From: Arbacia lixula
Taxonomy: Eukaryota > Echinodermata > Echinoidea > Arbacioida > Arbaciidae
NCBI GenBank assembly: GCA_963669155.1
Contig: OZ022597.1
Span: 17,676,348 to 17,740,347 of the forward strand
Length of the DNA: 64,000 nt
Reading direction: 5' to 3'
Shown here: one piece after another, positions 23,421 to 35,214 of the stretch
How positions within the stretch are numbered: the stretch's first letter is position 1
Layout: each line of letters opens with the position of its first letter
Notes under the pieces: model-generated
Seen by the model: the letters and a program-made list of their open reading frames with translations, nothing else
Databases searched by the model: none
What the model was told of the DNA's origin: nothing
Position numbers and translations under genes: made by a program

Positions 23421-23742
23421 GTAATCGGAGGGACCGCATGCGTGTTCTCAAAGTGTCCGGTGAAGGGGTGCTTTTTCGCAGGACAAGTCCGGCCCGCGAA
23501 TTGTAAAAAAAAAAAAAAGCGGTGTATTTGACTTTTATCAGGAGATTCCTTTTAAAAGGGGGTGTTTTTTCTCTCTCTCTCTTTGGACTCCTGAGAAATA
23601 TTGGAGGACAAACATTAAAAATCTGTGCATACGACTATGAAGAGTCATTGCTTCCATTGTTGTGCTATTGTTTTGTTCTCCATCATGACACCAGGAACTG
23701 AGGAAACGTCTATTGTAATGACAAATTGCAAACACGTGGTTT

Positions 23743-24130
23743 ATGCAGCCACCCAGAAGGAATTACACATGGAAAAGTCCAGGGGACAAAGCCAGAAATC
23801 AAATAGACTTTATCATCATCAAAAAGAGATTCAGAAATGCAGTGAAGGAAGCAAAGACCTATCCAGGTGCAGACATAAGTAGTGACCATGTTCCAGTAAT
23901 AAGCAAAATTCATCTGGAACTGAAGAAATTACAGAAGCAAAGGGGGGCTAAGAAACTTGATTATGCAAAACTCAAAGAAGACAGCAATACCGAAGATATG
24001 TACACAGTGGAAGTAAAGAACAGATTTGAACTGCTGGAAGATGAAAGGGAGGAAGATCAGACCAAGTGGCAGATCTTCCAAGAAGCACGTGTAGGAGTTG
24101 CGAAAGAAGTGATTCCATCTGAGGTGAAGG
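23743..24130 (+). mobile_element. RTE-type LINE, endonuclease C-terminal fragment
   Basis: The frame reads YTWKSPGDKARNQIDFIIIK, then KEAKTYPGADISSDHVPVIS and YTVEVKNRFELLED. RNQIDFI and the PGAD-SDH block are the closing APE endonuclease motifs of RTE-like LINEs. The RT is absent; it degenerates into a G-rich run after 24130. Confidence 0.82.
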
Positions 24131-24764
24131 GGTGGGGGTGGGGGGTGGGGGTGGGGATGTCTGTCCTTAGATAAGGGGATGGAATGAGAGCTCGCCTGAG
24201 ATAGGAGGGGGGGGGGGGGTATATTGATCAGTGTTCCGGATTTAGCGGTGCTCAAAGGCAGGAAAAGCCCGCGAAAACTGGGAGGGGGGTCAGAAATTTT
24301 TGGCAGATCAGAGATAGGTCGTGCTAGCATAGGCGTACCTTAAATAACACTGAGAGTAGGGGGGGGGGGGGATTCGATACACGTGTAGAAACAGATAACA
24401 CAACTAAATAATCAAAATGTGTAATTTTCAGATTTTTAATCTAGATTTTTTTTTTAAACTCTTTGTCTTTCCACTAATTCAAGCACCTGGTTTTATGTGG
24501 TCATGTTCACAGTATAGGGTGCAACTCTGAAATTTCAACATTAATTTGTTGTCTGTAGCAATTTCATAAAGCCACATAATTTATGTTATAGATACTGTGG
24601 CATATTGGGTGCTACGGTACCTCGGATAGCATAAACATCTGTAATTATAACTTTGTTCAATTTTGGTGGGCGCATTAGTTTTGTGTCACAAAATACCGCT
24701 TGACATTTTTTTGTACAGACCTGTATCATGTTTGGAATGTTGGTCACGTTTGAAGTACGAGTCC

Positions 24765-24960
24765 AGATACTGGCCGTATTTTATAGTCTGCTTATCCTCC
24801 CACACACATTACGCCACTGATACACATAGTACGCACACCGCGCCAGACCACTGATTGCGCGACTCCACGAATCTGTCCGCCCGATAATTTTTGTATGTGA
24901 TGCGCCACCAACGTCGTTGTCGGCGGATTGTTAAATACAGTCCAGGGGTGGACTATTAAA
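24765..24960 (-). repeat. Interspersed repeat family R2, copy 1
   Basis: On the minus strand it reads tagtccacccctggactgta, the cgccgacaacga block, gggcggacagattcgtggag, and on to acactgtccgta-like sequence, matching 33226-33405 on the plus strand. Confidence 0.72.
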
Positions 24961-25179
24961 GTACCTGTGATCCACTTAGAATCATTTATATTCCACATAC
25001 TAAGAATGTTGCTATATGATTGGTCTAGAGTTGATCACGTGATGAAGCGTAGTTTTTCCCATCTGATCACCTGAGAAGAAAAGTTCGTTACACTGTAGGT
25101 GATAGTACTTTTTTGAGAAGGAAAGTTCGTTACACTCTAGGTGATGGTACTTTTTGGTTTCGCTGATCTCTTCACGCCT

Positions 25180-25335
25180 CACAGTCCTAACGCGTGACCA
25201 ATATTTTGAGTACGCGCGAAATAAAAGTGCGTAGCTCGGACTATCGGCGCAGACGACACCGCGGTGCGCGCGCGGAAATTAAAATTTTTGGTTATAGCGC
25301 GCTGCGCCGCGCGCGTACGTACAAAGCAGTGCAAG
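25180..25335. other. CpG-dense patch
   Basis: In AT-rich surroundings this 150-bp stretch is packed with CG dinucleotides (gtgcgcgcgcgg, atagcgcgctgcgccgcgcg). It could be a promoter or simply local composition; no exon follows it convincingly on either strand. Confidence 0.35.
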
Positions 25336-25720
25336 CCTTCCATTTCCCCCACACAGTATTTCACCAAAGCAAGTGTGCAATTCTCTACCACCTCGTACCA
25401 AAATTGACCTAGAATTTCATTTGCCTGTAATTCATGAGAATTATGAAGAGTATTCTCGGAGGATCTATGTTCTCACCGATACCGCACAGGTAAGAGAATT
25501 TCGATTACTTCTTGCTTTTCCGTCAAAATCTTACAAATTAGCACCGCCATGTCATAGTGTTCGTTGGAATTTGTAGAGTCTATATAGAAACGTGCACAAA
25601 GTCAATTTGCTTCCGGGTTTCGCAGCGTCGCGTGAATATGTAGCCGCACCGACACGAATGCTTTTGTACGTTAAATTGTCATTTATTTTATAGATTGTTG
25701 GCATCAGATGTGGAATATAA

Positions 25721-25892
25721 AGCAAATAATCAACTTTTGGTTTCAGGCAATGAGACGAACTATCACTTCCTCGGCGATCTGAATGTATACGCTATCTTTC
25801 CTCAGCTAAAAGCTTCGGAAAGATAGCTACATCCAGATCGCCTCGGAAGTGATATTTCGTCCCATTACCTTCACCGACGTTGATTATTTGCT
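25721..25892. repeat. Large hairpin (foldback, arms about 75 bp)
   Basis: agcaaataatcaac at 25721 pairs with gttgattatttgct at 25879-25892. Inward, atgagacga pairs with tcgtcccat, atcacttcc with ggaagtgat, and gctatctttcc with ggaaagatagc. The loop is about ctcagctaaaagctt. Confidence 0.85.
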
Positions 25893-25923
25893 TACTATCC
25901 ACGAAGGTCTGAAATGGTAAAGG

Positions 25924-27025
25924 CAGGGTGTCCCATTCGAAAAAGGTCGTGAGATAGGCAGGAATCAGGAGCATATCTTAAAGAGTACGTCATAGCTTCA
26001 GAAAAATTTTCAGGAAAAGTGAAATATTGTCCTTGTTTTACGTTTGAAACGTACCGTCCATAGTTTATGATATTTCATAATCGAACTGTCCCTGCAGGGA
26101 AGTGTTATAGGAAGGAGTAGAAACTCGAGCATAATACATTCAAACATCTGTATGGGTTCTAAAGCGTGCTCATGAATGTCAAAAGAATTCCATAATCATG
26201 ACAATGCTTTGATGTTCCATGTGCCGAGCCGACATTTAGCTGATGTCAACTTGAAAAGAAGTTTCTTTAATTTCCTATTTGTCTGTAGACGTTTTGTTTT
26301 TGACAAATTCGTTTGCAAACTGTAAGGAAGTTAACGGCAGATAATGACAGATCCTAATGCTCTGCTTTTGTTTCGAAAAGTATTGAGGAATCATTAAAAA
26401 TCGGACATGTAAGCTATTTTTATTAATGACAAAATTGACCAATTTCTTCACTTTCCAACAACTTGTGCGTTTGGGAGATTCAACCATCCTCAAAATGATA
26501 TATTAAGCTGTGTGTTATCATTAACGGCGTTTGTGTGTGTTTGCGTGAAGCAGAGATATTTTACTTGAAAAAATTGTTTATTAGTGTTTGCTGATACCTG
26601 TTGTGCTCTTGGAAGTATTAATGTCATTAACAGAACGGGACAAGAGAAATGAGAATGTACATTTCTTTTGTTCTCTCTGAGAAGCCGTTGCCACACAATC
26701 ATGTTCATAATTGTTCAAACACCTGAACAGCACCTGTTGAGAACACCATAACTTTTCAGTGGCTTGGCACATGGGTTCAAAGAAAGAAAGTTGCTTCCTA
26801 TCCTTCCATAACACATCCCTGTATGCACTGTGGCCTCCGGTCTCTAGGCTATAGGTCTCGAACGACCAGCCCCCCCCCCCTAAAAATCTATAGCGATCCA
26901 CTCAATTTAACTTAAATTCAGTCTCCAATTTTATCATTGGGAGGGAAGTACTGATACAGTATTTTCTTTTTCCCCGTGTTTTTTCCATTTCTTTTTATTT
27001 TTTTTACCTGAAAAAAGGACACCCT
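25924..27025. mobile_element. Repeat family R3 (CAGGGTGTCCC ends), copy 1
   Basis: It starts CAGGGTGTCCCATTCGAAAA and ends gaaaaaaggacaccct. Internal blocks ggtctctaggctataggt, acgaccagcc and ttatcattgggaggga are shared with 43252-43686, and in part with 37524-38062. No transposase seen. Confidence 0.65.
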
Positions 27026-27467
27026 ATTTTAACATTTCAGACTTCCGCGGATGGGTGACCCTGATTGGATTACAGGTACTTCATATGTACTTAATATTAT
27101 GGCTTACACTGACTGCGTGTGTTCACTGCCATATTTCCGGTGTAAGGCAAACACCCGATGTCATTAAACTCGAGTATTTCCATTTTTATCTACAGTGCTT
27201 GAAAAAAACACTCTGGTGTCCTCGTCCTCGTTTTTTTATTTTTTTAATTAGTGTTTTCTCACTGGACCTGTCCCATATCTTTACGTAGCTAGCACATAAC
27301 TAGCAGCAACAAAAGAAAAATAACAAAAAGGGGAAATTCTCATAATTACAGCAGATGAATAAAACAATGACTGCCTTTTCGAACCATTTAAAAGGAGTGC
27401 GGGATTTTTTGGCTTAGCTTTTATGAGTCTTTCTTTTGTCAAAACTGAAGGGACATGCGTTACATCA

Positions 27468-30400
27468 ATTATTTATTTATTTATTTATTAACGTTTTATT
27501 TCAACAGGGTAGCCCTTTCAGTTAACGAACTGATCTCCCAAGGGGCCCTGCACACAATAAAAAACAATACAATTCCCATTTTTAACACAACAACAAAATA
27601 TGAGATAAATACAAACGAAAACGAATGCATACATGAACTAGTTCGTAAAACAATGTCAGAGATATCTATCAAATACTTTCATAAAAAAAAATAAAAAAAA
27701 AACAAAAAACAAAAACAAAAAAAAACAACGAAAAACCTTTGCTTTGACTGGAGACTTAGATGCGATCAGTAAGTGATAATATTTTACATTGCTTTTTAAA
27801 AGAATAAATTGATGTGATATTTCTAATGCAAAGTGGGAGATTGTTCCAGATTTTTGAACCAATATATTGAAAAGACCTTTTCATATAGTCTTTGTTTGGC
27901 TTGATTACATATAATGGATTATCGATAGCATATCTTGTGAATATATTGGGAGTTCTAAAAATGACCATACCCTTTAAATATTGAGGTGAAAGTCCATTTA
28001 TAACTTTAAACATATACAAACAAAATTGATAATTAACTCTTTGTAGAACAGATTGCCAATTTAGCCGTTTCAACATTATCAAGTGAGGTGTAAGAAAATC
28101 CGCATTCAGAATCAGGCGAGCATAACGATTTTGAAGAGGCTGTACTTTCAAAATCAAAAACTTAGCTGAGGTTCCCCATATAATCAAACCATAATTAATG
28201 TGTGGGAGAAATAAACCATTATATAGCAGAGTCAAAACTTGTTTCGGTAAATATTTCTTCATTTGTCTAATACACCCAATAGTTTTAGCTAGTTTAGCAC
28301 ATACCGATTCAATGTGTTTATCAAACTTGAGAGTGTTATCAAGTATGACCCCTAAATACTTAAATTGATTCACCTGTTCAATAATATCCTCTTCGCGCTT
28401 CAGCACAATTTGTTTACTGTGTACTTTTTTGTGTGTGCCAATCAACATAACTTTACATTTTCTCGTATTTAACTGTAGTTCATTTTTATCTACCCATTGC
28501 ATAACTCTATTCAGTTCAGCTTGCAATTTCGTTTGAACGGATAAATAATCTCGACCTTTACAAAATAGGGCAGCGTCATCAGCATAGAGACTCAATTTAG
28601 TTTGATCAGAATATAACAAATCGCACATGTCATTTATAAAGATAACAAACAACAATGGACCTAAAATTGACCCCTGTGGGATACCCATTTGAACTTTCCG
28701 AAAGCTTGATAGTTTTCCATTGCCGCACACACACTGGTTTCTGTCCGTTAAGTAATTAGTGAACTCGGAACCACAAATACCATACTTTTCTAATTTATTC
28801 AATAGTATACTACGATTTACTGAGTCAAATGCCCTTTTAAAATCAAGAAATAGACCTCCAATTATATACCCATTATCAATATTACTCAATAAATAGTCAT
28901 TAACATCAATCAATGCTGTCGTAGTTGAATGTAAAGGACGAAATCCAGATTGACACTGGCTTAACAAATCATTGGTGCACTGTAAAAAATATTACCGTTT
29001 TTTTACGGGAAATTTCCTGGCAGTCCGGGACGCCAGGAACGCCCGTTTTTTCACATCCTCATACAGTGTTTTTACAGTCAGTGTAAATTGACAGGTTCCC
29101 GTTATTGACCACCTTGTTATTGAACAGTTTCGCATTCCCGTTATTATACAGCCTCATTAAAATACAGGTTCCCGTTATTGACCACCTTGTTATTTAAAAG
29201 TGTCGCATTCCCGTTTTTATACAGCCTCATTAAAATACAGGTTCCCGTTAATAAGTGCTCTGTAAATTGACAGTCTTTTCCTGTATTTATCATGTAATAA
29301 AATGTTGTTAAATTGATGGAATTCCTGTTCTTTGACATTGGCTTAATTAAGGTAACCGTTAATTCAAGCCGACTTCCTATCACTGTAAAAAATATTTCCG
29401 CTTTTTAACGGGAATGCCCGTTTAATTACATCCTATTAATTAATTAATTAATACTTGGATAGCCTAATCCTAATCCTAGCCTACTCCTAATCTAACAATA
29501 AGCCTAATCTAACCTACACCTATTATCACTAACTATCATTAATTTGCTTGGACATTCTTATATAGGGCATCCTATTTATACATACTTTCGTTATGGTTAG
29601 TACTTGCGGAAAGATGCACTAATTAGACAGATAAATTAACATTTTTATAGTACTTTCAATTCAATAAGCGATCCTTTATAGATTAAATATTTTCTATTAA
29701 TATGCCATTATTCACAATTGTAATATTCTTTAAAATAGCAATTAATTTCATTGATAATTGTTATTTTCTAAATCCCTTGCTAACAGAAATATGCTAATGA
29801 ATATTCATTGAAAATGAAAATGACGGAACAATTTGTAATTTAACAAAGTAGCTCGTTAAAATACCAGAACATATGCTGACTTCCTGTAGAGAAACAAACT
29901 TACTGTTATTTTACCTGGAAAAGAAAGGAAATTTAATGCAACGGCAGTATCTTGTAATTTCACGGGCAAAAAATCTTGTAGTTTTGCAGTTATTGTTTAC
30001 AGTGTATAGAAAAAAAACAATTTCCTTGCCATTTTACAAGAAAAATACCGTAATAATGGAAAAACAACCAAAACTTGTAATTTTACAAGTCAAAAAGACA
30101 GTTATGTTTTACAGTGTGCAGAACTATACGAGAACTTCCTGTTAGTGAACAAGGAAGCCCATTGATATAAGAGAAACATGTGGATCAACAGTAATATTTG
30201 TTTTATGTAGATTAATTATGAAATTTGTTGCTTTTTGACAGGAAAATTCTCGTTGCTGAAAATGGAACTATGGGAACAATTCTTAAATAAACAGGATGGC
30301 CTGTATGAATACGCGATTCCTGTTTACCAACAGTTACACGAGCTGGTAATCGTTAATTCAAGCCGACTTCCTAAAAAAAAATCGATTTCCCTGCCATTTT

Positions 30401-31400
30401 ACAAGAAAAATGCCGTAATAATGGAAAAACAACCCAAACTTGTAATGTTACAAGTCAAACTAAGACTTTTAATTTACAGTTAGTTTTACAGTGTGCAGAA
30501 CTATACGAGAACTTCCTGTTAATGAACAAGGAAGGCCATTGATTTACGAGAAACATGTTGATCAACAGTATTATTTGTTTTATGTTGTTTAATTAAGGAA
30601 TTTGTTGTTTTTTGACAGGAAAATTCTCGTTGTTGAAAATGGAACTATGGGAACAATACGTAAATAAACAGGATGGCCTGTATGAATACGCGATTCCTGT
30701 TTATTAACAGTTACATGTACTTGTAACCGTTAATTTAAGCCGACTTCGTAGACAAAAACGATTCCCCTGCCATTTTACAAGAAAAATACCGTAATAATGG
30801 AAAAACAACCAAAACTTGTAATTTTACAAGTCGAAAATGTTGTTAATTCACAGTTATTTTTTACAGTGTGGTAAAATAATGGTACAGTTGAGCATGAATA
30901 GCCTTTTCAAGTATTTTCATGATATGACACAAAACAGAAATAGGCCTATAGTTACTAGTTTGATCCTTTGCACCAGATTTATAAATGGGGGTGACTTTAG
31001 CTCGTTTCCAATCTTTTGGAATGGATCCTGAGGTTATTGTTGCATTGAAAATATGGGTTAAAGGTTTTGTAATAAATGGCGCTGCTTCTTTCAATAAACG
31101 GGCGTGGATGTTATCAAGACCACTTGACATACGCACTGACAGGTTGTGTAGCTTTTTAGCGACGAAGTCTTCCGTAATCGTCTCAAATTGAAAGGTAGAG
31201 TCAGTTACTTGATCATTGTTATCACGCTCAACTGCATTGGCATTGTTACCCTGGACAAAATATTAATTGAAGGCATTAGCTATGTCAGTGTCTCCCGTTA
31301 ATAGCCGAGACTCTGAACGTAACCCTGTACAATTTGCGGACTTAGTCTGACTTGACAAACTTTTCAAAGTTTTCCACGTACGATTTGTATCACCAATACT
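27468..31400 (-). mobile_element. LINE (Jockey/CR1-like), split by a CACTG-ended insertion, with a stop
   Basis: The minus-strand RT lies in two pieces. 31136 down to 30869 gives GLDNIHARLLKEA, VTPIYKSGA, SNYRPISVLCHIMKILEKA and QLYHYF. 28977 down to 27756 gives SGFRPLHSTT, GLFLDFKRAFD, GIPQGSILGPLLF, LYADDAALF, FKYLGVILDN and the C-terminal region. Upstream (to about 31400) the frame continues through NRTWKTLKSL with one in-frame stop near 31262. The 3' end has an (AAAT)n-type tail at 27468-27490. It is inactive because of the insertion, the stop and the missing endonuclease. It is related to, but distinct from, the LINE at 20866. Confidence 0.88.
28978..30868. mobile_element. CACTG-ended element inserted in the LINE RT
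   Basis: The termini CACTGTAAAAAATATT and its inverse TTATTTTTTACAGTG are flanked by TG on both sides (28976-28977, 30869-30870). Removing the element plus one TG restores the RT frame (YHYF-TT-NDLLSQ), so boundaries are well fixed. Internally it holds a ~74-bp direct repeat (29092, 29166, 29237), another CACTGTAAAAAATATT at about 29382, and a ~370-bp tandem (about 30010, 30380, 30755). No transposase frame is visible. The ends recall the CACTA/Mirage/Chapaev group, by inference only. Confidence 0.8.
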
Positions 31401-32263
31401 ATTCTTATTTTTTTTATTTTTTTTTCCGTCACGATTAAAGTAGAACGAATAGGTCTTTCATCTAGATGCAGATACTTCATCTTCTAAATTGAAGGCTTTG
31501 CTATTTCAAGGTCGTAAAAGGTCATGAATATTGTGTTCTTTAATGAACTAAAAGATACGGAGCCCTTTTGCAGGTCCAAAAATAGAACCGTTTAAAAAGC
31601 ACAGAACTTGAAGGGAAAATACTGTATGCCTTGCTTTATCAGAACTATCAAGATCTAAGTGAATATATTTCGAGTGAGTTTTGAACGGGTCGTCAGTAAC
31701 CCAGCGGATCGTGCAACTCTTCCCCGCACAGCAGTCATGCGTAGATGTGAGCAGACTATGTAGACTATGGTCGTTACGCAATTGGTTTTGAAAGTAAACA
31801 AGGATACTTTTCACTATTCCTGGAGGGCTATCATTATGACTTTCCATACATGCTATCGTTATAGTATACTTTCGATACATATTAAGTTTGTGAACATTTA
31901 AAACAGGGCTACTCGACCTTTAGACAACTATTCAATCCAATTTACAATCTTAAAAGTTATTGATTATATCGTTTTTACAAGGTTCAAATTAGGCATGTAG
32001 TATGCCAATAATCCTTTTGGTTAGCGAAGTAGTAACAGATAGGCTAACCATTTATTAAGCCATATTACCCATCATGCATGTCATGTAAGAATGTTAATTG
32101 TACTTTGCATAACGCCAGAGTGATAAGTGGAAGTGTAGAGGACAAACAGACAACGGAATGAAGTCTAAAAGATTTTTGGAATTTTTAATAAAGTCATCAA
32201 ATATGTCATTGTTTAAAATAGACAGGGTGTGATCAAATTAATTTTTGTACTGCGAAATACCTA

Positions 32264-32433
32264 AGGAGTGTTTCACCAAACGGTTTGTAAGTTACGAACG
32301 ACTGGTTATCCCTTTTTGTGCTAAATACGATACCACACTTTGTTCATTGAGAATCTGATTTAGCACAAGAAGGGATCACCAGTCGTTCGTAAAGTCGTAC
32401 GTAACTTACGAACAGCTTGGTGAAACACCCCCT
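32264..32433. mobile_element. MITE family F2, compact copy
   Basis: gtgtttcaccaaacggtttg at the left is inverted as cagcttggtgaaacac at the right. gactggttatccctttttg and caagaagggatcaccagtc form the inner arms. Confidence 0.85.
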
Positions 32434-32507
32434 GGATAATTAGAGACGTACATATATCGCTGGTAAACGAAATTCGTTTACTCGAAACTTATAACAATGG
32501 CATCAAA

Positions 32508-33062
32508 ATCACATGTCATTTATAAAGACAACAAACAACAATGGAACTAAAATTGACCACTTTGGGATACCCATTTATACATTTTGAAAGCTTGATAGTT
32601 TTCCATTGTAGCACACACACTACCCGTTAAGAAATTAGTGAACCAGGCTACCTCGGAACCACAAATACCATACTTTCCTATTTTTCCAATAGTGTGCTAT
32701 GATTTACTGAGCCAAATGCCCTTCTATAATCAAGAAATAGACCTTCAATTATATAACCATTATCGATATTAGTCAAAAAAATATTCATTGGTTGTAAAAT
32801 AATGGTACAGTTGAGCATGAACAAACTTTTCGAGTATTTTCATAAGGTATATGGCACAATGCAGAAATAGGCCTATCGTTACTAGTTTGATCCTTTTCAC
32901 CAGATTTATAAATGGGGTGACTTTAGCTCGTTTTCAATCTTTTGAAATATACCCTGAGGTAATTGTTGCATTGTGGGTCAAAGTTTTGGTAATAAATGGC
33001 GCTGCTCCTTTCAATAAACGGGGAAGAATATTATCAAGACCACTTGACAAACACACTGACAG
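32508..33062 (-). mobile_element. Second copy of the split LINE, internally deleted and uninterrupted
   Basis: It matches 28625-28970 and then jumps to 30871-31140 of the LINE above (cattggttgtaaaataatgg at 32786), so it has the join without the CACTG element. Multiple small indels break the frame. Confidence 0.85.
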
Positions 33063-33225
33063 TTACTTTCATGCATCTGTTTTTATTGAAATAAACGTAA
33101 TTTCAGGGTGAACTATGCCTTTAAATCTCTTTGTACTGCGGTGGCCTCTCCCCTCATTAATACACGCAAATCTTATGGAACAGTGTTTTGTCTGGTATCG
33201 AATGACTTAAATGCCAACTACACCA

Positions 33226-33405
33226 TAGTCCACCCCTGGACTGTATTTAGCAATCCGCCGACAACGAACGCTGGTGGCGCATTCGGGCGGACAGATTCGT
33301 GGAGTCGCGTAATCAGTTGTTTGGCGCAGTGTCCGTACTATGTGAATCAGTGGTTTAATGTGTGTGGAAGAATAAGCGGACGGTAAAATACTGCCAGTAT
33401 CAGGA
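33226..33405 (+). repeat. Interspersed repeat family R2, copy 2, next to gene C 3' end
   Basis: tagtccacccctggactgta, gggcggacagattcgtggag and the following blocks match the inverse of 24765-24960. It begins only a few bases beyond the out-of-frame tail stop of gene C (33410-33412), so it is probably in the 3' UTR or just past it. Confidence 0.72.
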
Positions 33406-33482
33406 CTAACTACACCACCGTGTCGAGTTGTTCCGCCGGAACGTTTTGATATCCCGTGCCGTTTGGGTTGAGTCGTTCAGAT

Positions 33483-33664
33483 TTATCTTAAAGCCTTCTT
33501 CTTCGCCCTCTTTTGTCGCTGTATCTCAAATGTCACGAACCGCGCAGGCGCACAATACTTCTGGTAGACTGTTGCCATGATCAGAAGCAGAACTGACGTC
33601 ACGTACAGTCCTAAGAGGGCCCATAATGCAACGCGATATGACCCCGTCCTGTCGATACTTTGAC
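33483..33664 (-). CDS. Gene C, SLC16/MCT-like transporter, exon 6 (TM12, shortened tail)
   Basis: The terminal exon has acceptor tctcctttag, starts QSIDRTGSYRVALWALLG, forms TM12 and exits at YQKYCAPARFVTFEIQRQKR, but stops almost at once (AKKKALR, stop at 33483-33485). Downstream, in another frame, lies a sequence ending DTVV with stop at 33410-33412 that resembles the gene B tail ending GTTV. A single-base insertion near 33488-33490 is the simplest explanation. The open part of the exon is about 96% identical to gene B exon 6. Confidence 0.9.
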
Positions 33665-33736
33665 CTAAAGGAGAATGAAGAAAATGTATCAAAACAGTTA
33701 AACTAAGATTATTGCACCGACATCACATTTTTGTCC

Positions 33737-33739
<3 letters not shown>

Positions 33740-33771
<32 letters not shown>
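33740..33771. repeat. (TA)n microsatellite
   Basis: Perfect ta repeat in gene C intron 5-6. Confidence 0.95.
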
Positions 33772-33777
<6 letters not shown>

Positions 33778-34216
33778 TGTGCGCGTTATGTCCATGCTAC
33801 ATTGTAGCATACTGTTTAATACTGATTTATCACATGACTGTACATATGCAAGTGTCCCGTTGAAGATTGACACATCCATATTTAATGAACACGTACATTC
33901 CACTCTATGTTTCCAATTTTGCACACCTGTTGTAGAAGCATTTAGTAGCTTTCTGTTTGCATATGTCTGATATATTGTTTGCTTCACTGATCTGATATTC
34001 GTTGAGTAGTTAAGGAATACACATGTTCAACGCAAGGCAAAATCATAATCCATGTATTTGAATCAAGATGTGTTCTCCTATTCCTTGTTATGTTTACGAG
34101 CCGAAATTATGGGTGAACCGTATTGCCGTCATCACCACGTCTCTATTTTTGGTTTATTTCACTATTTTTTTTGTCCTTTTTGAGATGATTCCTTTCGAGT
34201 ACTTTAAAATCGACCA

Positions 34217-34362
34217 GGGCCACGTTGCATAAAGGTTTTCAATTATTGTAACGTACCATCAATGGTAACTACCATGGCAACAGCTAATGAGCTCTTGATA
34301 GTGATTCTGTTTCCATGGTAGTTACCATTGATGGTTAGTTACAATATATGCAGCATGGCCCA
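34217..34362. mobile_element. Foldback MITE, best copy of the CCATGGTAGTTACC family
   Basis: Termini GGGCCACGTTGCAT and ATGCAGCATGGCCC are inverted; inner arms accatcaatggtaactaccatgg and its inverse follow. Other copies are near 2085-2205 and 4025-4198. Confidence 0.82.
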
Positions 34363-34845
34363 GAGTGCGACCACTGATCTCTCCACTGAGGATAGTCATA
34401 TAATACACAGGCAGAACAACACTCAAATCAAATGATTGGGACAAGCTCATCCGTAATAACTTATATTCATAATGTGTAATCTACCACGTCAGAGTACAAC
34501 TATAAAGGAAATAGGAATCGCTATTCACAAATCGTGACGACACGCTATTAAGGTACACGTTATGCTCAGTAGTCCTAACAAATAACAATCTGTTTGAATA
34601 TCAGATGCTATGAAAAACAAGTAGATCCCAATTAGTGCCAGAACCCGTAGGTTTTCTACTACAAATCTCTACCCCAAGTTTACTACAGTTTTAAGTTTCA
34701 TGCATCTTTATATGTTTGTTACTTGTTCGTTTGTAACTCATAACTTTCATCTGATGTATAGATCTCAATATGTTGTAATGGCTTTCAATATCAACTTAAC
34801 AATAATCAACAGCATGTCCACCATATAGCTGACATATACATGTAT

Positions 34846-34848
<3 letters not shown>

Positions 34849-34925
<77 letters not shown>

Positions 34926-34953
34926 GTGTGAGTGTGTGTGTGTGTGTGTATGT
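34849..34953. repeat. (GA)n(GAAA)n(TG)n compound microsatellite beside gene C exon 5 donor
   Basis: It begins about 25 bases from the donor at 34979-34980. Confidence 0.95.
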
Positions 34954-34980
34954 GCGTGTGTGCGCGCGTCGTTCTCTCAC

Positions 34981-35124
34981 CAATCATGGGACTGATCACA
35001 TATGCGACCCCATTGAAGAAGTAGATGACAGCTGACGTCTCAAGACACTTAACAGGCCCGAAGAAATCTGGAGCTAGGGTGAACATCACTGACGTAGTGC
35101 CGCAGGTCACCACTCCGCCCATCA
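34981..35124 (-). CDS. Gene C, SLC16/MCT-like transporter, exon 5 (TM10-11)
   Basis: This is a 144-bp exon, acceptor cctttatgcag, donor gtgagaga. It encodes VMGGVVTCGTTSVMFTLAPD, FFGPVKCLETSAV and a helix ending ISPMIG. The donor is followed within about 25 bases by (AC)n and then (CT)n microsatellite on the coding strand (34849-34953 on +). Phase and length are identical to the paralogous exons of A and B. Confidence 0.9.
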
Positions 35125-35214
35125 CTGCATAAAGGATTGAAAACAACAAAAAGGAAAAGGGAAATGGTTGTGAAGATTACGGTACCCGTTACCATGAATA
35201 CGATCTATGACTCT

